Below are positions 1 through 8,201 of a DNA stretch of 27,700 bases, piece by piece; position 1 is the first letter of the stretch; every line of letters starts with the position of its first letter. A program made the translations under genes and the position numbers. Origin of the DNA: an uncultured Collinsella sp. (GTDB lineage: Bacteria > Actinomycetota > Coriobacteriia > Coriobacteriales > Coriobacteriaceae). The notes beneath the pieces are model-generated. The model did not search any database, was not told the DNA's origin, and worked only from the letters and a program-made list of their open reading frames with translations. The stretch lies in contig URCS01000027.1 of the NCBI GenBank assembly GCA_900546455.1, positions 1-27,700 of the forward strand, read 5' to 3'.

Positions 1-1
1 C

Positions 2-1606
2 TTGCGCACGCTTATCGACAACCACACACCCAGCCCGCGCCGCCGCAAGCCCAGCATGTCGGTCACGAGCGCCCAAACGGTCGTGGACCTTCCCTGCGAC
101 GGCCACAAGATCGCCGTCATCGGCGAGCGCATCAACCCCACCGGCAAAAAGCGCCTGCAGCAGGCCCTGCGCGACGGCGACCTGGACTACGTCGTGAGCC
201 AGGGCATTAGCCAGCAGGAACAGGGCGCCGACATCCTGGACGTTAACGTGGGCCTGCCCGAGATCGACGAGGTCAAGATCATCCAACAGGCCACCGAGCA
301 GCTCCAGGGCTCCACGCTGCTGCCGCTGCAGATCGACTCCACCGACCCCGCAGCCGTCGAGGCCGCCGTGCGCCGCTACGCCGGCAAGCCCATCATCAAC
401 TCGGTCAATGGCAAGCAGCAGATCATGGATGAGATCTTTCCGCTGGTCGCCCACTATGGAACCAACGTCGTCGGCCTCACACTCGACGAGGGCGGCATCC
501 CCGATACCGCCGAGGCCCGCTTCGCCATCGCCGAGCGCATCGTGGCCGAGGCCGCCCGCTACGGCATCGGACCGGACCACATCCTCATCGACTGCCTGGT
601 CATGACCGCCTCGACCAATCAACGCCAGGCCGAGCAGATCCTGCGCGCCATGTCCCTGTGCAAGGAGCGCCTGGGCGTCAAATGTGCGCTCGGCGTGTCG
701 AACATCAGCTTTGGCCTGCCTGCCCGCCCACTGCTGGGCTCGGTCTTTTTGGCTGCCGCCTTCGGCGCGGGCCTGGACGCCCCCATCATGAACCCGGGTT
801 CCAAGCGCTTTATGGATACCGTCTACAGCTATCGCGTCCTGAGCGTTGAGGACGAGGGCTCGACCGGATACATCGAGCGCTATGCCGGCTGGACCGATCC
901 GTACAAGATCGCCGCCAACCCGGCAGCTGCTCAGGCAGTATCGACCGACGCTGTGCCCGCTGCTGGCACCGCCGGCACCGACGGCAACGACGACCCAATT
1001 CGTCGCATGGTCGTCTCGGGCCGCAAAGGCGAAATCGCTGCCGAGACCGAGCGTCTGCTGGCAGACCACGACGCCATGGACCTCATCAACAATCACTTTA
1101 TCCCCGCCCTCGACGAAGTTGGCGTCCTCTTTGACCAGGGCAAGTTCTTCTTGCCGCAGCTCATGGCCTCGGCCGAGGCCGCGCGCGTGGGCTTCGACAC
1201 CATCAAGCGCCTGATGCCCGCCGGCGAGATTGCCGACAAGGGCAAGATCTGCGTGGCCACCGTCAAGGGCGACATCCACGATATTGGCAAGAACATCGTC
1301 AAAATGCTGCTCGATAACTACGGCTACACCGTCTTTGACCTGGGCCGCGACGTCGACCCGCAAGAGGTGCTCAAGACCGTCAAGGAGCGCGATATCAAAC
1401 TCGTCGGCCTCTCGGCGCTTATGACTACCACGGTCGTCGCCATGGAGGAGACCATCAAGCTGCTCCATGCCGAGGTGCCGGGCGTCAAGATCATCGTAGG
1501 CGGCGCCGTACTCACCCCCGAATACGCCAAGCAGATCGGCGCGGACTACTACGCCAAGGACGCCGCCGAAAGCGCTCGTATCGCCGAAGAGGTCTTTGGG
1601 CAGTAA
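2..1606 (+). CDS. metH: Cobalamin-dependent methionine synthase, 3' part (pterin-binding plus B12-binding modules)
   Basis: Transfers the methyl group of methyltetrahydrofolate through cobalamin to homocysteine, the last step of methionine synthesis, in the cytosol. The frame is open to the window edge, so the 5' end is missing. The first ~25 residues (…RRRKPSMSV…) look like the linker that follows an N-terminal homocysteine-binding domain, so the TTG at position 2 is not taken as a true start. Visible domains are a pterin-binding TIM barrel from about residue 35 (GERINPTGKK, then DILDVNVG) to about 300, a four-helix cap at about 330-410, and a B12-binding Rossmann domain at about 415-534. 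The B12 domain carries D424-x-H426-x-x-G429, in which the His is the lower cobalt ligand. No C-terminal SAM-reactivation domain follows, as in short clostridial/Thermotoga-type MetH. Reactivation would need a separate protein, and none is visible here. Confidence 0.93.
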   Translation: MRTLIDNHTPSPRRRKPSMSVTSAQTVVDLPCDGHKIAVIGERINPTGKKRLQQALRDGDLDYVVSQGISQQEQGADILDVNVGLPEIDEVKIIQQATEQLQGSTLLPLQIDSTDPAAVEAAVRRYAGKPIINSVNGKQQIMDEIFPLVAHYGTNVVGLTLDEGGIPDTAEARFAIAERIVAEAARYGIGPDHILIDCLVMTASTNQRQAEQILRAMSLCKERLGVKCALGVSNISFGLPARPLLGSVFLAAAFGAGLDAPIMNPGSKRFMDTVYSYRVLSVEDEGSTGYIERYAGWTDPYKIAANPAAAQAVSTDAVPAAGTAGTDGNDDPIRRMVVSGRKGEIAAETERLLADHDAMDLINNHFIPALDEVGVLFDQGKFFLPQLMASAEAARVGFDTIKRLMPAGEIADKGKICVATVKGDIHDIGKNIVKMLLDNYGYTVFDLGRDVDPQEVLKTVKERDIKLVGLSALMTTTVVAMEETIKLLHAEVPGVKIIVGGAVLTPEYAKQIGADYYAKDAAESARIAEEVFGQ

Positions 1607-1631
1607 CACAACGGAAACAACCGAGCACCAA

Positions 1632-1669
1632 AACGTGCCGCATGCGCCACTTGGCACGTGCGGCACGTT
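1632..1669. other. 11-bp inverted repeat between metH and the UPF0210 gene
   Basis: AACGTGCCGCA at 1632-1642 is the exact reverse complement of TGCGGCACGTT at 1659-1669. A smaller GCCA/TGGC dyad lies at 1646-1655 in the loop. It begins 26 bp after the metH stop. The sequence after it is TTAAAATAG, with no real U-run on the + strand. On the - strand the stem is followed by TTTT. It may be a weak terminator for metH or an operator for the next gene, and the sequence does not decide between them. Confidence 0.6.
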
Positions 1670-1714
1670 AAAATAGATAAGACTATGCTCGTTTTGGCAG
1701 ATAGGAGCGCAAGG

Positions 1715-3079
1715 ATGGCGATCACGCCCGCAGAAATCGCGGAAACCCGCGGCATGGTTGAGGAGCAGAACCTCGACATCAGGACCATCACCATGGGTGT
1801 TTCGCTCATGGGTTGCGGTGACGAGAACCTCGACCGCATGTGCACGAAGATCTACGACCACGTGACGCACACGGCTGAGCATCTGGTCGAGACCGCCGAG
1901 AACCTCGAGCGCGAGTACGGTATCCCCATCGTCAACAAGCGCGTTTCCGTCACCCCGGTGGCGCAGATCGCCGCGTGCTGCAAGGATGAGGACCTCACCC
2001 CCATCGCGCATGCCCTCGACCGCGCGGCCGAGACGCTCGGCATCGATTACCTGGGCGGCTTCTCCGCACTCGTCCAGAAGGGCATCGGCGACGCCGACCG
2101 CCGCGTCATCCAGTCCATCCCCCAGGCGCTCGCCACCACGAGTCGCGTCTGCTCCAGCGTCAACGTCGCCAGCCTGCGCGCCGGCATCAACATGGACGCC
2201 GTGCTCATGGCCGCGCAGACCATCATCGATGCCGCCAAACTCACGGCCGACCAGGATTCCGTCGGCGCTTCCAAGTTTGTCTGCTTTGCCAACATGGTCG
2301 AGGACTCCCCGTTTATGGCGGGCGCCGTCCACGGCGGTGGCGAGGCCGACGCCGTCATCAACGTAGGCGTCTCGGGCCCCGGCGTTATGGCCGCAGCCCT
2401 GGAGACGCTGCCCGATTCCGCATCGATGATGGAAGTCGCCGAGAAGATTAAGCAGACCGCCTTTAAGATCACCCGTGCCGGCGAGCTCATGAGCCGCGAG
2501 GCCGCCCATCGCCTGGGTGTCGAGAAGGGCATTGTCGACCTGTCGCTGGCTCCCACGCCCGCCATCGGCGACTCCGTTGCCCGCATCCTCGAGATCATCG
2601 GTGTGGGCACCTGCGGTGGCCCCGGCACGACCTGCGCGCTCGCCATGCTCAACGATGCCGTCAAGAAGGGCGGCGTCATGGCCAGTTCCAGCGTGGGCGG
2701 CCTCTCCGGCGCTTTCATCCCCGTGTCCGAGGACGCCGGCATGATCGCCGCCGTCGAGGCCGGCGCGCTTTCGCTCGAGAAGCTCGAGGCCATGACCTGC
2801 GTGTGCTCCGTTGGCCTGGACATGATCGCTATCCCCGGCGACACTCCGGTCGAGACCATCGCCGGCATCATCGCCGACGAGATGGCCATCGGCGTCATCA
2901 ACAACAAGACCACGGCCGTGCGCGTGATCCCCGCCATCGGCAAGGGCGTGGGCGACTGCGTCGAGTACGGCGGCCTGTTCGGCCGTGCGCCCATCATGCC
3001 GGTGAACCCCAACGCCGGCACTGTGCTTGCCCACCGCGGTGGTCGATTCCCGGCACCACTGAACTCGCTGAAGAACTAG
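1715..3079 (+). CDS. UPF0210 / DUF711 family protein (PFL-like fold)
   Basis: A 454-residue member of the UPF0210 family, whose biochemical role is not established. Family members have been assigned a fold related to pyruvate-formate-lyase-type enzymes. The ATG at 1715 is chosen because AGGAG sits at 1703-1707 just upstream and the protein then starts MAITPAEIAETRGMVEEQNLDIRTITMG, the usual family N-terminus at the usual length (~450). The longer frame from 1658 would begin inside the upstream inverted repeat. Conserved features include a Gly-rich stretch near the middle (AGAVHGGGEADAVINVG) and a C-terminal GRAPIMPVNPNAG. In many Firmicutes this gene follows a small ACT-domain gene. Here the 108 bp upstream holds no such gene. 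It is followed 17 bp after its stop by the structured element E1. Confidence 0.92.
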   Translation: MAITPAEIAETRGMVEEQNLDIRTITMGVSLMGCGDENLDRMCTKIYDHVTHTAEHLVETAENLEREYGIPIVNKRVSVTPVAQIAACCKDEDLTPIAHALDRAAETLGIDYLGGFSALVQKGIGDADRRVIQSIPQALATTSRVCSSVNVASLRAGINMDAVLMAAQTIIDAAKLTADQDSVGASKFVCFANMVEDSPFMAGAVHGGGEADAVINVGVSGPGVMAAALETLPDSASMMEVAEKIKQTAFKITRAGELMSREAAHRLGVEKGIVDLSLAPTPAIGDSVARILEIIGVGTCGGPGTTCALAMLNDAVKKGGVMASSSVGGLSGAFIPVSEDAGMIAAVEAGALSLEKLEAMTCVCSVGLDMIAIPGDTPVETIAGIIADEMAIGVINNKTTAVRVIPAIGKGVGDCVEYGGLFGRAPIMPVNPNAGTVLAHRGGRFPAPLNSLKN

Positions 3080-3096
3080 CTGAGGGGTTCGGGCGA

Positions 3097-3230
3097 GGAG
3101 CCCCGGGGAGGGCAAATATATAAGGTCGCCTGCTCGGACAGTCCTGACTCGCACGGAGAGCACATTAAGTGCTCTCCGGCTCGTGCGGAACTCGCGATCG
3201 ACCTTATATATTTGCCCTCCCCGGGGCTCC
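3097..3230 (+). ncRNA. Candidate structured RNA element E1 (long-stem 3'-UTR element)
   Basis: Positions 3097-3128 and 3199-3230 are perfect reverse complements over 32 bp, GC-rich outside and AT-rich (AAATATATAA) inside. The 70-nt centre contains a 56-nt core at 3138-3193. The core is ACAGTCCT (3138-3145), a 9-nt linker, a 9-bp stem (GGAGAGCAC, 3155-3163, with GTGCTCTCC, 3169-3177) closed by loop ATTAA, a 6-nt linker, and TGCGGAACTC (3184-3193). AGTCC of the first block can pair with GGAACT of the last block, leaving one bulged A. A second copy with the same core layout but a different stem sequence is at 24736-24878 on the opposite strand. E1 starts 17 bp after the UPF0210 stop, in the gene's own orientation. 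I do not recognise it as a known RNA family. A miniature mobile element is the main alternative. Confidence 0.65.
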
Positions 3231-3313
3231 CGCACAACGGGACCTCAGTTGGGTTCTATCCCTGTTGCAGTTGCTTCGCTCCTGCACCACTTGGCTGGTG
3301 CGGCGGTTTGGCG

Positions 3314-3342
3314 TTGGAACGGTTCTTTTTCTGATATATGCT
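3314..3342 (+). promoter_or_regulatory. Possible sigma-70-type promoter ahead of the methyltransferase gene
   Basis: TTGGAA at 3314-3319 is followed after 17 bp by TATGCT at 3337-3342, in an AT-rich patch (TTTTTCTGATATATG) that is unlike the surrounding DNA. The predicted start, near 3349, would fall inside the left arm of the terminator hairpin at 3347-3379. Transcripts begun here could then escape termination, whereas read-through from the left would be stopped. Only four of six bases match in each box. Confidence 0.35.
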
Positions 3343-3346
3343 TGTT

Positions 3347-3379
3347 GCGGCTCTTCTTTTGGGAGGAGCCGCTTTTTTT
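3347..3379 (+). terminator. Intrinsic terminator before the methyltransferase start
   Basis: GCGGCTC at 3347-3353 pairs with GAGCCGC at 3366-3372. The stem continues inward with G·U and A-U pairs around loop TTTG and is followed by seven T residues (3373-3379). It ends the transcript coming from the UPF0210 gene and E1, or acts as an attenuator, because the AGGAGG ribosome site of the next gene begins only 7 bp later. Confidence 0.8.
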
Positions 3380-3398
3380 GTTGCTAGGAGGTTGGCCC

Positions 3399-4286
3399 GT
3401 GGTTGATGGGGACGCTCGCTCTGAGCTTCTTTCCGCTGATTGGAATGGCGAATGGATGCGCCTGCAGGCTGGTCGGCGGCGGGCTGATGATTCTTTTGAG
3501 TGGGATAAAAGGGCTCGGCATTTTCGGCCGTTGGAGACTGCCCCGTATGCCCGGGACTTTATGAAGCTGTTGGCGTTAAAGCCTGGTGAATCCGTGCTTG
3601 ATATGGGGTGTGGAGCTGGGTCGATTGCTATTCCGCTTGCTCAGGCTGGGCATCCTGTGATTGCGGCCGACTTCTCCCCTGCTATGTTGGGCACGCTTGA
3701 TGCTGGCATTGAGTACTATGGGCTCGAGGGTCGCATTACGCCGCTTGAGCTTGCTTGGGATGATGATTGGGATTTGGTTGGACCGGTCGCGAAAGCGGTG
3801 GATGTTGCCTTTGCCAGTCGGTCGGTTACGACGACCGATCTAAAAGGTGCGCTTGCCAAGCTCGACCGTACGGCTCGTCGGCGTTGTGCTGTCACGATGG
3901 TCGCTAACTCCAGCCCGCGCTATGACCTGCACTTGATGAATGCCATCGGTGCCTCGGTTACCTGCAGTAATGGCTTTGTGTATGCCTTTAATATCCTCAT
4001 TCAGATGGGTGCCTTGCCGCAGGTCACGTACTTTGAATCGCCGCGTCGCGATACCTTCGACAGCCTTGAAGCGGGCGTGGCGGACTTTTCCCGCATGCTT
4101 GAGCATGGCAACGAGGATAAGGTCGACCGTCTGCGCGACTACATCGCCCAGCACATGATCGAGAATCCCCATGCCGGTGAGCCGGGCTCCAAGGGCGTGC
4201 CGCAGGGGCGCTATATGCTCGACCATATCCGTAAGGTTCGCTGGGCGTTTATTGCATGGGAGCCGGTCTCTGCGCCCAGCTCATAG
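3399..4286 (+). CDS. Class I SAM-dependent methyltransferase
   Basis: A 295-residue protein with a Rossmann methyltransferase core. The SAM-binding motif I is VLDMGCGAGSIAIPLA (about residues 66-81), followed by an acidic strand end (VIAADFSPAML). The substrate is unknown. The C-terminal third (YFESPRRDTFDSLEAGVADF…) is not a domain I can name. The GTG at 3399 is chosen because AGGAGG at 3386-3391 lies 7 bp upstream. In-frame codons further left run through the terminator and the long inverted repeat and cannot be coding. Codon use is unusual, with many T-ending codons (gct, ctt, gtt, gat), whereas the neighbours strongly favour C and G. This suggests acquisition from elsewhere or weak expression. 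It is flanked upstream by the terminator/E1 region and downstream by yhbY. Confidence 0.85.
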   Translation: MVDGDARSELLSADWNGEWMRLQAGRRRADDSFEWDKRARHFRPLETAPYARDFMKLLALKPGESVLDMGCGAGSIAIPLAQAGHPVIAADFSPAMLGTLDAGIEYYGLEGRITPLELAWDDDWDLVGPVAKAVDVAFASRSVTTTDLKGALAKLDRTARRRCAVTMVANSSPRYDLHLMNAIGASVTCSNGFVYAFNILIQMGALPQVTYFESPRRDTFDSLEAGVADFSRMLEHGNEDKVDRLRDYIAQHMIENPHAGEPGSKGVPQGRYMLDHIRKVRWAFIAWEPVSAPSS

Positions 4287-4444
4287 CCTGTTCGCAGCCC
4301 GCACCGCCCACTCATTCGGCATCCGCATTCTTTTTGAACTGGGCAAACGCGCCCCACACCGCGCCGTTCCTGCGCTATCGTGGGACAGCTCACGTAGATT
4401 AAGGCCCCATCGCGGGGCGCCCCATACATAGAAAGCGAGAACCC

Positions 4445-4744
4445 ATGGCACTGACAGGAGCCCAGGTCAAGCAGCTTCGCAGCATGGCCCATCACCTCAA
4501 CCCCGCCATCATCATCGGCAAGTCCGACATCAACGAGGGCACCGTCGAGCAGACGGTCGCCTACCTGGAGAAGCACGAGCTCGTTAAGTGCTCCGTACTC
4601 GATGGTTCCAGCCTTTCCGCCCGCGAGGCCGCCGAAGAGCTTGCCGATCGCTGCCATGCCGAGGTCGTCCAGGTTATCGGCCGCAAGTTCTCGCTGTATC
4701 GCGAGTCCTCGCGCAAGGACATCGAGAAGATTAAGCTCGTCTAA
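4445..4744 (+). CDS. yhbY: YhbY / CRS1-YhbY (CRM) domain RNA-binding protein
   Basis: A 99-residue single-CRM-domain protein with the expected length and pattern. It starts MALTGAQVKQLRSMAHHLNPAIIIGK, then has VEQTVAYLEKHELVKCSVLDG, and ends in a strand (VVQVIGRKFSLYRES). Family members bind 23S rRNA precursors and take part in large-subunit assembly in the cytosol. The loop that is usually GKxG reads GKSD here, a small departure. The ATG at 4445 is preceded by a poor purine stretch (AAAGCGAGAACCC). A small hairpin (GGCCCCATCGCGGGGC) lies about 25 bp upstream. The gene is followed by a strong terminator and stands alone between a methyltransferase and a convergent regulator. Confidence 0.92.
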   Translation: MALTGAQVKQLRSMAHHLNPAIIIGKSDINEGTVEQTVAYLEKHELVKCSVLDGSSLSAREAAEELADRCHAEVVQVIGRKFSLYRESSRKDIEKIKLV

Positions 4745-4782
4745 GAGTCAATGATCCGGCGAGCCAACACATAGCAAGCCTG

Positions 4783-4815
4783 CGGGCGTCCGAGCAATTC
4801 GGACGCCCGTTTTTT
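4783..4815 (+). terminator. Intrinsic terminator of yhbY
   Basis: CGGGCGTCCGA (4783-4793) and TCGGACGCCCG (4799-4809) form a perfect 11-bp stem with a 5-nt loop, followed by TTTTTT at 4810-4815. The T-run overlaps the stop codon of the convergent regulator gene (4814-4816). Confidence 0.93.
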
Positions 4816-7813
4816 ATCGCTCGACCAGCACACGGTTAAGCCTGCCCTCCACCAAGCGCTCGTATAGACGCCGCGTCTCGGGCTCGGGCACACCATTGAC
4901 CTGCTCCCTTAAGTGGTGCATATGCCCGCTGTACAGCTCGACGATATCGCGCCGCCGCCCCGCCGCGCCGTAGACGCGCATAGCGCAACGCACCATGTCC
5001 TCGCGCGCCGTCTCTTGGCGCAGCCCCGACTCCACTAGCCATACCGCCGACTGCAGGTCGTTTTCTTCTAGGGCGGCATTCGCTCCCCGAATCATGCAGT
5101 CGATATACTTCGATTCCATAATGCGCCGCATACGCAAGAAGTAGGTGGGATTGCAGCCATTGGGAACATACAACGGACCGGCGTAGAGCTGCTCGATCTT
5201 AAGGCACAGCTCGACCAGATGGGGTCCGCGCGCACCTGTGCGATTTCCCAAAACTTCGCGGCTTATCTGATCAAACAACCGCACATCGGTCTTAACATAG
5301 TCACCGTTAAGCCCAATGCACTCATTTTGGATCAGCACACACGATTTGCCGTCCGGCGTCGGCCCCAAGGCCGAGCGCAGGCGTGATATCGTCGAATACA
5401 GGTTGTTACGGGCGCTATTGAACTCTGCGTGGGGCCACAGCTCCATGGCCAGCGTCTCGCGGTCGACCAGCGCATCCATGCCCAGCGCAAGCCGTTCGGC
5501 GAGCGTTGCCGCTTTCTTGCGGCGCCACATCTTGTCCGTGATGGGAAACCCGTCGCGCTCGGCGCGAAACGCCCCAAACATGCGAATCTCGATATGGTCG
5601 ATAGTATCGACGGCTTCGACCTCGCCAGCCTGAAACAGGCGCTCACCCTCCCCTTCCAAGTCGTCACGCAGCGAATACCGCGATAGCTCGCGCACGGGGA
5701 GTTTCTTACGAATTCTTGCCGCCGGCTCGCCCAGACAATGCATGGCGAGGCGCGCAAAGAGTCGATACGATGGGTCCAAAATACCCGTACGGTTCATAGA
5801 CATCCAGGCCGCAAGATCGCTGTCTCGCCCCGCACAGGCCAAGTGCAGCGCCACCATCCAGGCCTCCGCACCACCAACCTGCGTCTGGCTTATATCGAGC
5901 AGTTCCGCCTCCTCGCGCACCGAAACCATCGAGGTGTTACGCAGATACGCCGCACGCTCCAGCAGCAACGCGTTGTCGCGCATGTACGCAATTGGCTCCT
6001 CAGCCAGTTTGAGTACCTGGACCGCGCGGAACTTCGCATTGACCGGCCGACCTTCTGCCAGTGATTGCCAGCCTTCTAGCAGCAGGCCAAACAGCTGAAT
6101 CTGGTTGTCGCGCATGCGTACGGCAAAGCGATCGAGCTCGTTGAACGCCGCATCGTCGGTTACCGGCAAGCCGGAAAGGAGCCGCCGTGCCGCCAACACC
6201 ATGCGCACCCAGATAGCCGGCGCCTTAAGTCCACGTACATCGAGCGCGTCCCGTATCAGCGCCATCTCGTCGTCGCGCTCGTCGATCCCCGCAAACGACC
6301 CATCGAAGAGCTCCACCAGCATGCTATCGGCCCGTATAAAAGTCCCCGCGATATCGAGCTCGCAGTCATATGCTTTGCGCGTTTTGAGCTGCTGCAGAGC
6401 ACCACCGTCGTCTCCCCGCTCAGCCAACCAGTGCTTGGCCCCGATATGTGCAAAGAGCATGTCGAGTGCCGTGTGTTCCGTCTCGATTTCCGGCACAGCA
6501 AGGTTCATGGGAAGCCCAAGCCCGTTGTCCCCATAGCAAACTGCCGTAAGGACCTGGGCGACCTTCCACGAAACGGGATCTATTTCACAGGCTGCCCGAT
6601 CGCCCGCATGCTCAATGAGCGATGCCATGCAGCGGGCGAGCTTTGTGTTGGACACGCTGACCGCCGCCAAATATACGCCGAGTGCCTCGGCAGGCGTTGG
6701 CTCTGGAGCGTGATCTTCGGCATCGATCGTACTCAACGCCGCCCGGCAGACATCGGCACCGTGCCCCGTCAGAGCAAGATCGACCCCATACTGCCCGGCA
6801 AGTTCAAGGACCACGCTACGGTCCAGAAAGGCGTCGGCCAGGTCCATCGCCGCATCACATCGGCCTGCCTTGAGCAAAATTCGAGCCGCCCGCGGAACTA
6901 GCTCGGGACGGATCTCGGCCACCAACTTTCGCAGGCGAAGCCGTCCGTTATCCTCGGCGCCCAAGCACGTAAAGCTCCGGTCGGCCGGATCTAAACCAAA
7001 GATCGGGTAATCGCGTACAAGGTAGGACTGGTCGATCATCGACAGCCTCACTCCACAAGCCTCGAGTTCTGCAATATTGCCCTCGCCCATCAAGATCATG
7101 AGGCAGGCAACGCAGAACAGCGCATTATTATCGAGCGAAGCAAGATCGACAAGTGCCGCACCATACACGTTGACAATCTCGCTTTCGAGCAGACCGGCAA
7201 CATCGCCCTGGCCGTACAGACCCGTCTGCAAAGCCGAAACAAGCTCGGGCACACCCTGTGTGAGCTGGTAAAAGTCAAGCGATGTGCTAATCGAAAACGC
7301 CGATGCCCACGCCGAATACTCATAGGCATGCACCTTGAGCATTTGCGCATTGATCTTAACCGAGTCACCCAGCCCATGAATCAGCTGACGATTTGAAGGA
7401 CGGCAGGAGATAAAGACCCCTACCCCCATAGCGCGCAGGCCGCGAATCCTGTCAATGAGGTCTTCGGTATCGTGCTGATCGAGATTTGGCACATTATCAA
7501 TCGCGACAAGGGAATGCGGCTTGTCTTTGAGCTCTTCGGTTACCACCTCGAGCTGCATAAACACCTCGCGCCCAATGGCTCGATCCGCCTCGATAATCCG
7601 CACGGGGCCTCGCGTCGGGTCACTTTTTACCTCTTGGGTGTACTGCAGCAGCACCGAGGTTTTCCCAAAGCCATCAGGCGCGTAGAGAACCACGATGCCG
7701 GCCTTTCGGCCCTTGGCGATAAGCTCATTTAGCAGACGCTCACGTCGCACCATATAGCCTCCGCCCAGCGGCATCAGTTCGAGGTCGTCTATACTATCCA
7801 AATCGTTTACCAT
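4814..7813 (-). CDS. Large STAND-type transcriptional regulator with SARP (winged helix plus BTAD) C-terminus
   Basis: A 999-residue regulator. The N-terminal NTPase domain has a Walker A-like APDGFGKT at residues 45-52 and a Walker B-like VAID at about 103-106, as in MalT/STAND proteins. The long middle part (about 250-730) is helical and probably repeat-like, suited to ligand or partner sensing. From about residue 742 an OmpR-type winged helix begins (IRMFGAFRAERDG … ELWPHAEFNSARNNLYSTISRLRSALG), then a bacterial transcriptional activation domain (about 850-985). This is the SARP/AfsR arrangement with the DNA-binding part at the C-terminus. The ATG at 7813 is preceded by AGAGGAGCAGGT. The longer frame adds 17 unlikely residues. 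It probably activates nearby or distant genes in response to a nucleotide-gated signal. The target is unknown. The upstream 448-bp gap holds repeated motifs that could be its operators. Confidence 0.85.
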   Translation of the reverse strand: MVNDLDSIDDLELMPLGGGYMVRRERLLNELIAKGRKAGIVVLYAPDGFGKTSVLLQYTQEVKSDPTRGPVRIIEADRAIGREVFMQLEVVTEELKDKPHSLVAIDNVPNLDQHDTEDLIDRIRGLRAMGVGVFISCRPSNRQLIHGLGDSVKINAQMLKVHAYEYSAWASAFSISTSLDFYQLTQGVPELVSALQTGLYGQGDVAGLLESEIVNVYGAALVDLASLDNNALFCVACLMILMGEGNIAELEACGVRLSMIDQSYLVRDYPIFGLDPADRSFTCLGAEDNGRLRLRKLVAEIRPELVPRAARILLKAGRCDAAMDLADAFLDRSVVLELAGQYGVDLALTGHGADVCRAALSTIDAEDHAPEPTPAEALGVYLAAVSVSNTKLARCMASLIEHAGDRAACEIDPVSWKVAQVLTAVCYGDNGLGLPMNLAVPEIETEHTALDMLFAHIGAKHWLAERGDDGGALQQLKTRKAYDCELDIAGTFIRADSMLVELFDGSFAGIDERDDEMALIRDALDVRGLKAPAIWVRMVLAARRLLSGLPVTDDAAFNELDRFAVRMRDNQIQLFGLLLEGWQSLAEGRPVNAKFRAVQVLKLAEEPIAYMRDNALLLERAAYLRNTSMVSVREEAELLDISQTQVGGAEAWMVALHLACAGRDSDLAAWMSMNRTGILDPSYRLFARLAMHCLGEPAARIRKKLPVRELSRYSLRDDLEGEGERLFQAGEVEAVDTIDHIEIRMFGAFRAERDGFPITDKMWRRKKAATLAERLALGMDALVDRETLAMELWPHAEFNSARNNLYSTISRLRSALGPTPDGKSCVLIQNECIGLNGDYVKTDVRLFDQISREVLGNRTGARGPHLVELCLKIEQLYAGPLYVPNGCNPTYFLRMRRIMESKYIDCMIRGANAALEENDLQSAVWLVESGLRQETAREDMVRCAMRVYGAAGRRRDIVELYSGHMHHLREQVNGVPEPETRRLYERLVEGRLNRVLVER

Positions 7814-8201
7814 ACCTGCTCCTCTACTCGACCGTATGGACACCGTAACCGCAAGACTATACAAGCCGCACCATGAATAGAGCGGTTTTGTGTTTTAGGT
7901 TGTCTTTCGGTACGCAAGCGGCAAGTTTTTGTACAGCGAGGGCCGATTGTTATTAATCCCCCGACTAATCGGTCTTTAAGCAGGTAAATGAGCTTGTCAG
8001 CTTGTCCCATCTAAGCGGCAGTGTAACGCAGATGAACAAGGTTCAGCTATGTCATTCAACTCGCCTAGCACCCGCTACCGTCTACGACCTTTTAGTGGCA
8101 TTTTTGCATAGAATCTGGTATGAAATGAATCAAACTGTTGGACATCCGGCATTCGTCAAGCTTGCGGCAAGATTTTGGTCAAGCGGGCGGAAAGGGATAG
8201 C
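7814..8201. other. Non-coding upstream region of the SARP regulator
   Basis: No credible gene is visible in this stretch. It is more AT-rich than its surroundings. Visible repeats are GCGGCAAG(T/A)TTTTG at 7919-7932 and again at 8164-8177, a tandem AGCTTGTC pair near 7989-8005, and GTCAAGC twice in 8156-8185 with a GGCAAGA between at about 11-bp spacing. A CCGATT…AATCGG dyad lies at about 7947-7976. These could be binding sites for the regulator or remains of a lost gene. I see no convincing -35/-10 pair for the regulator. Confidence 0.5.

Noticed and set aside
2047..3021. A 324-codon - strand frame opposite the UPF0210 gene
   Set aside because: It is antisense to a well-conserved protein, rich in Ser, Met and Pro, with no ribosome site or domain.
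3097..3230. E1 as an ordinary transcription terminator or simple MITE
   Set aside because: No U-run follows the long stem and separate terminators exist downstream. The terminal arms of E1 and E2 differ in sequence while the interior is conserved, the reverse of what shared transposon ends would give. No clear target-site duplication was seen.
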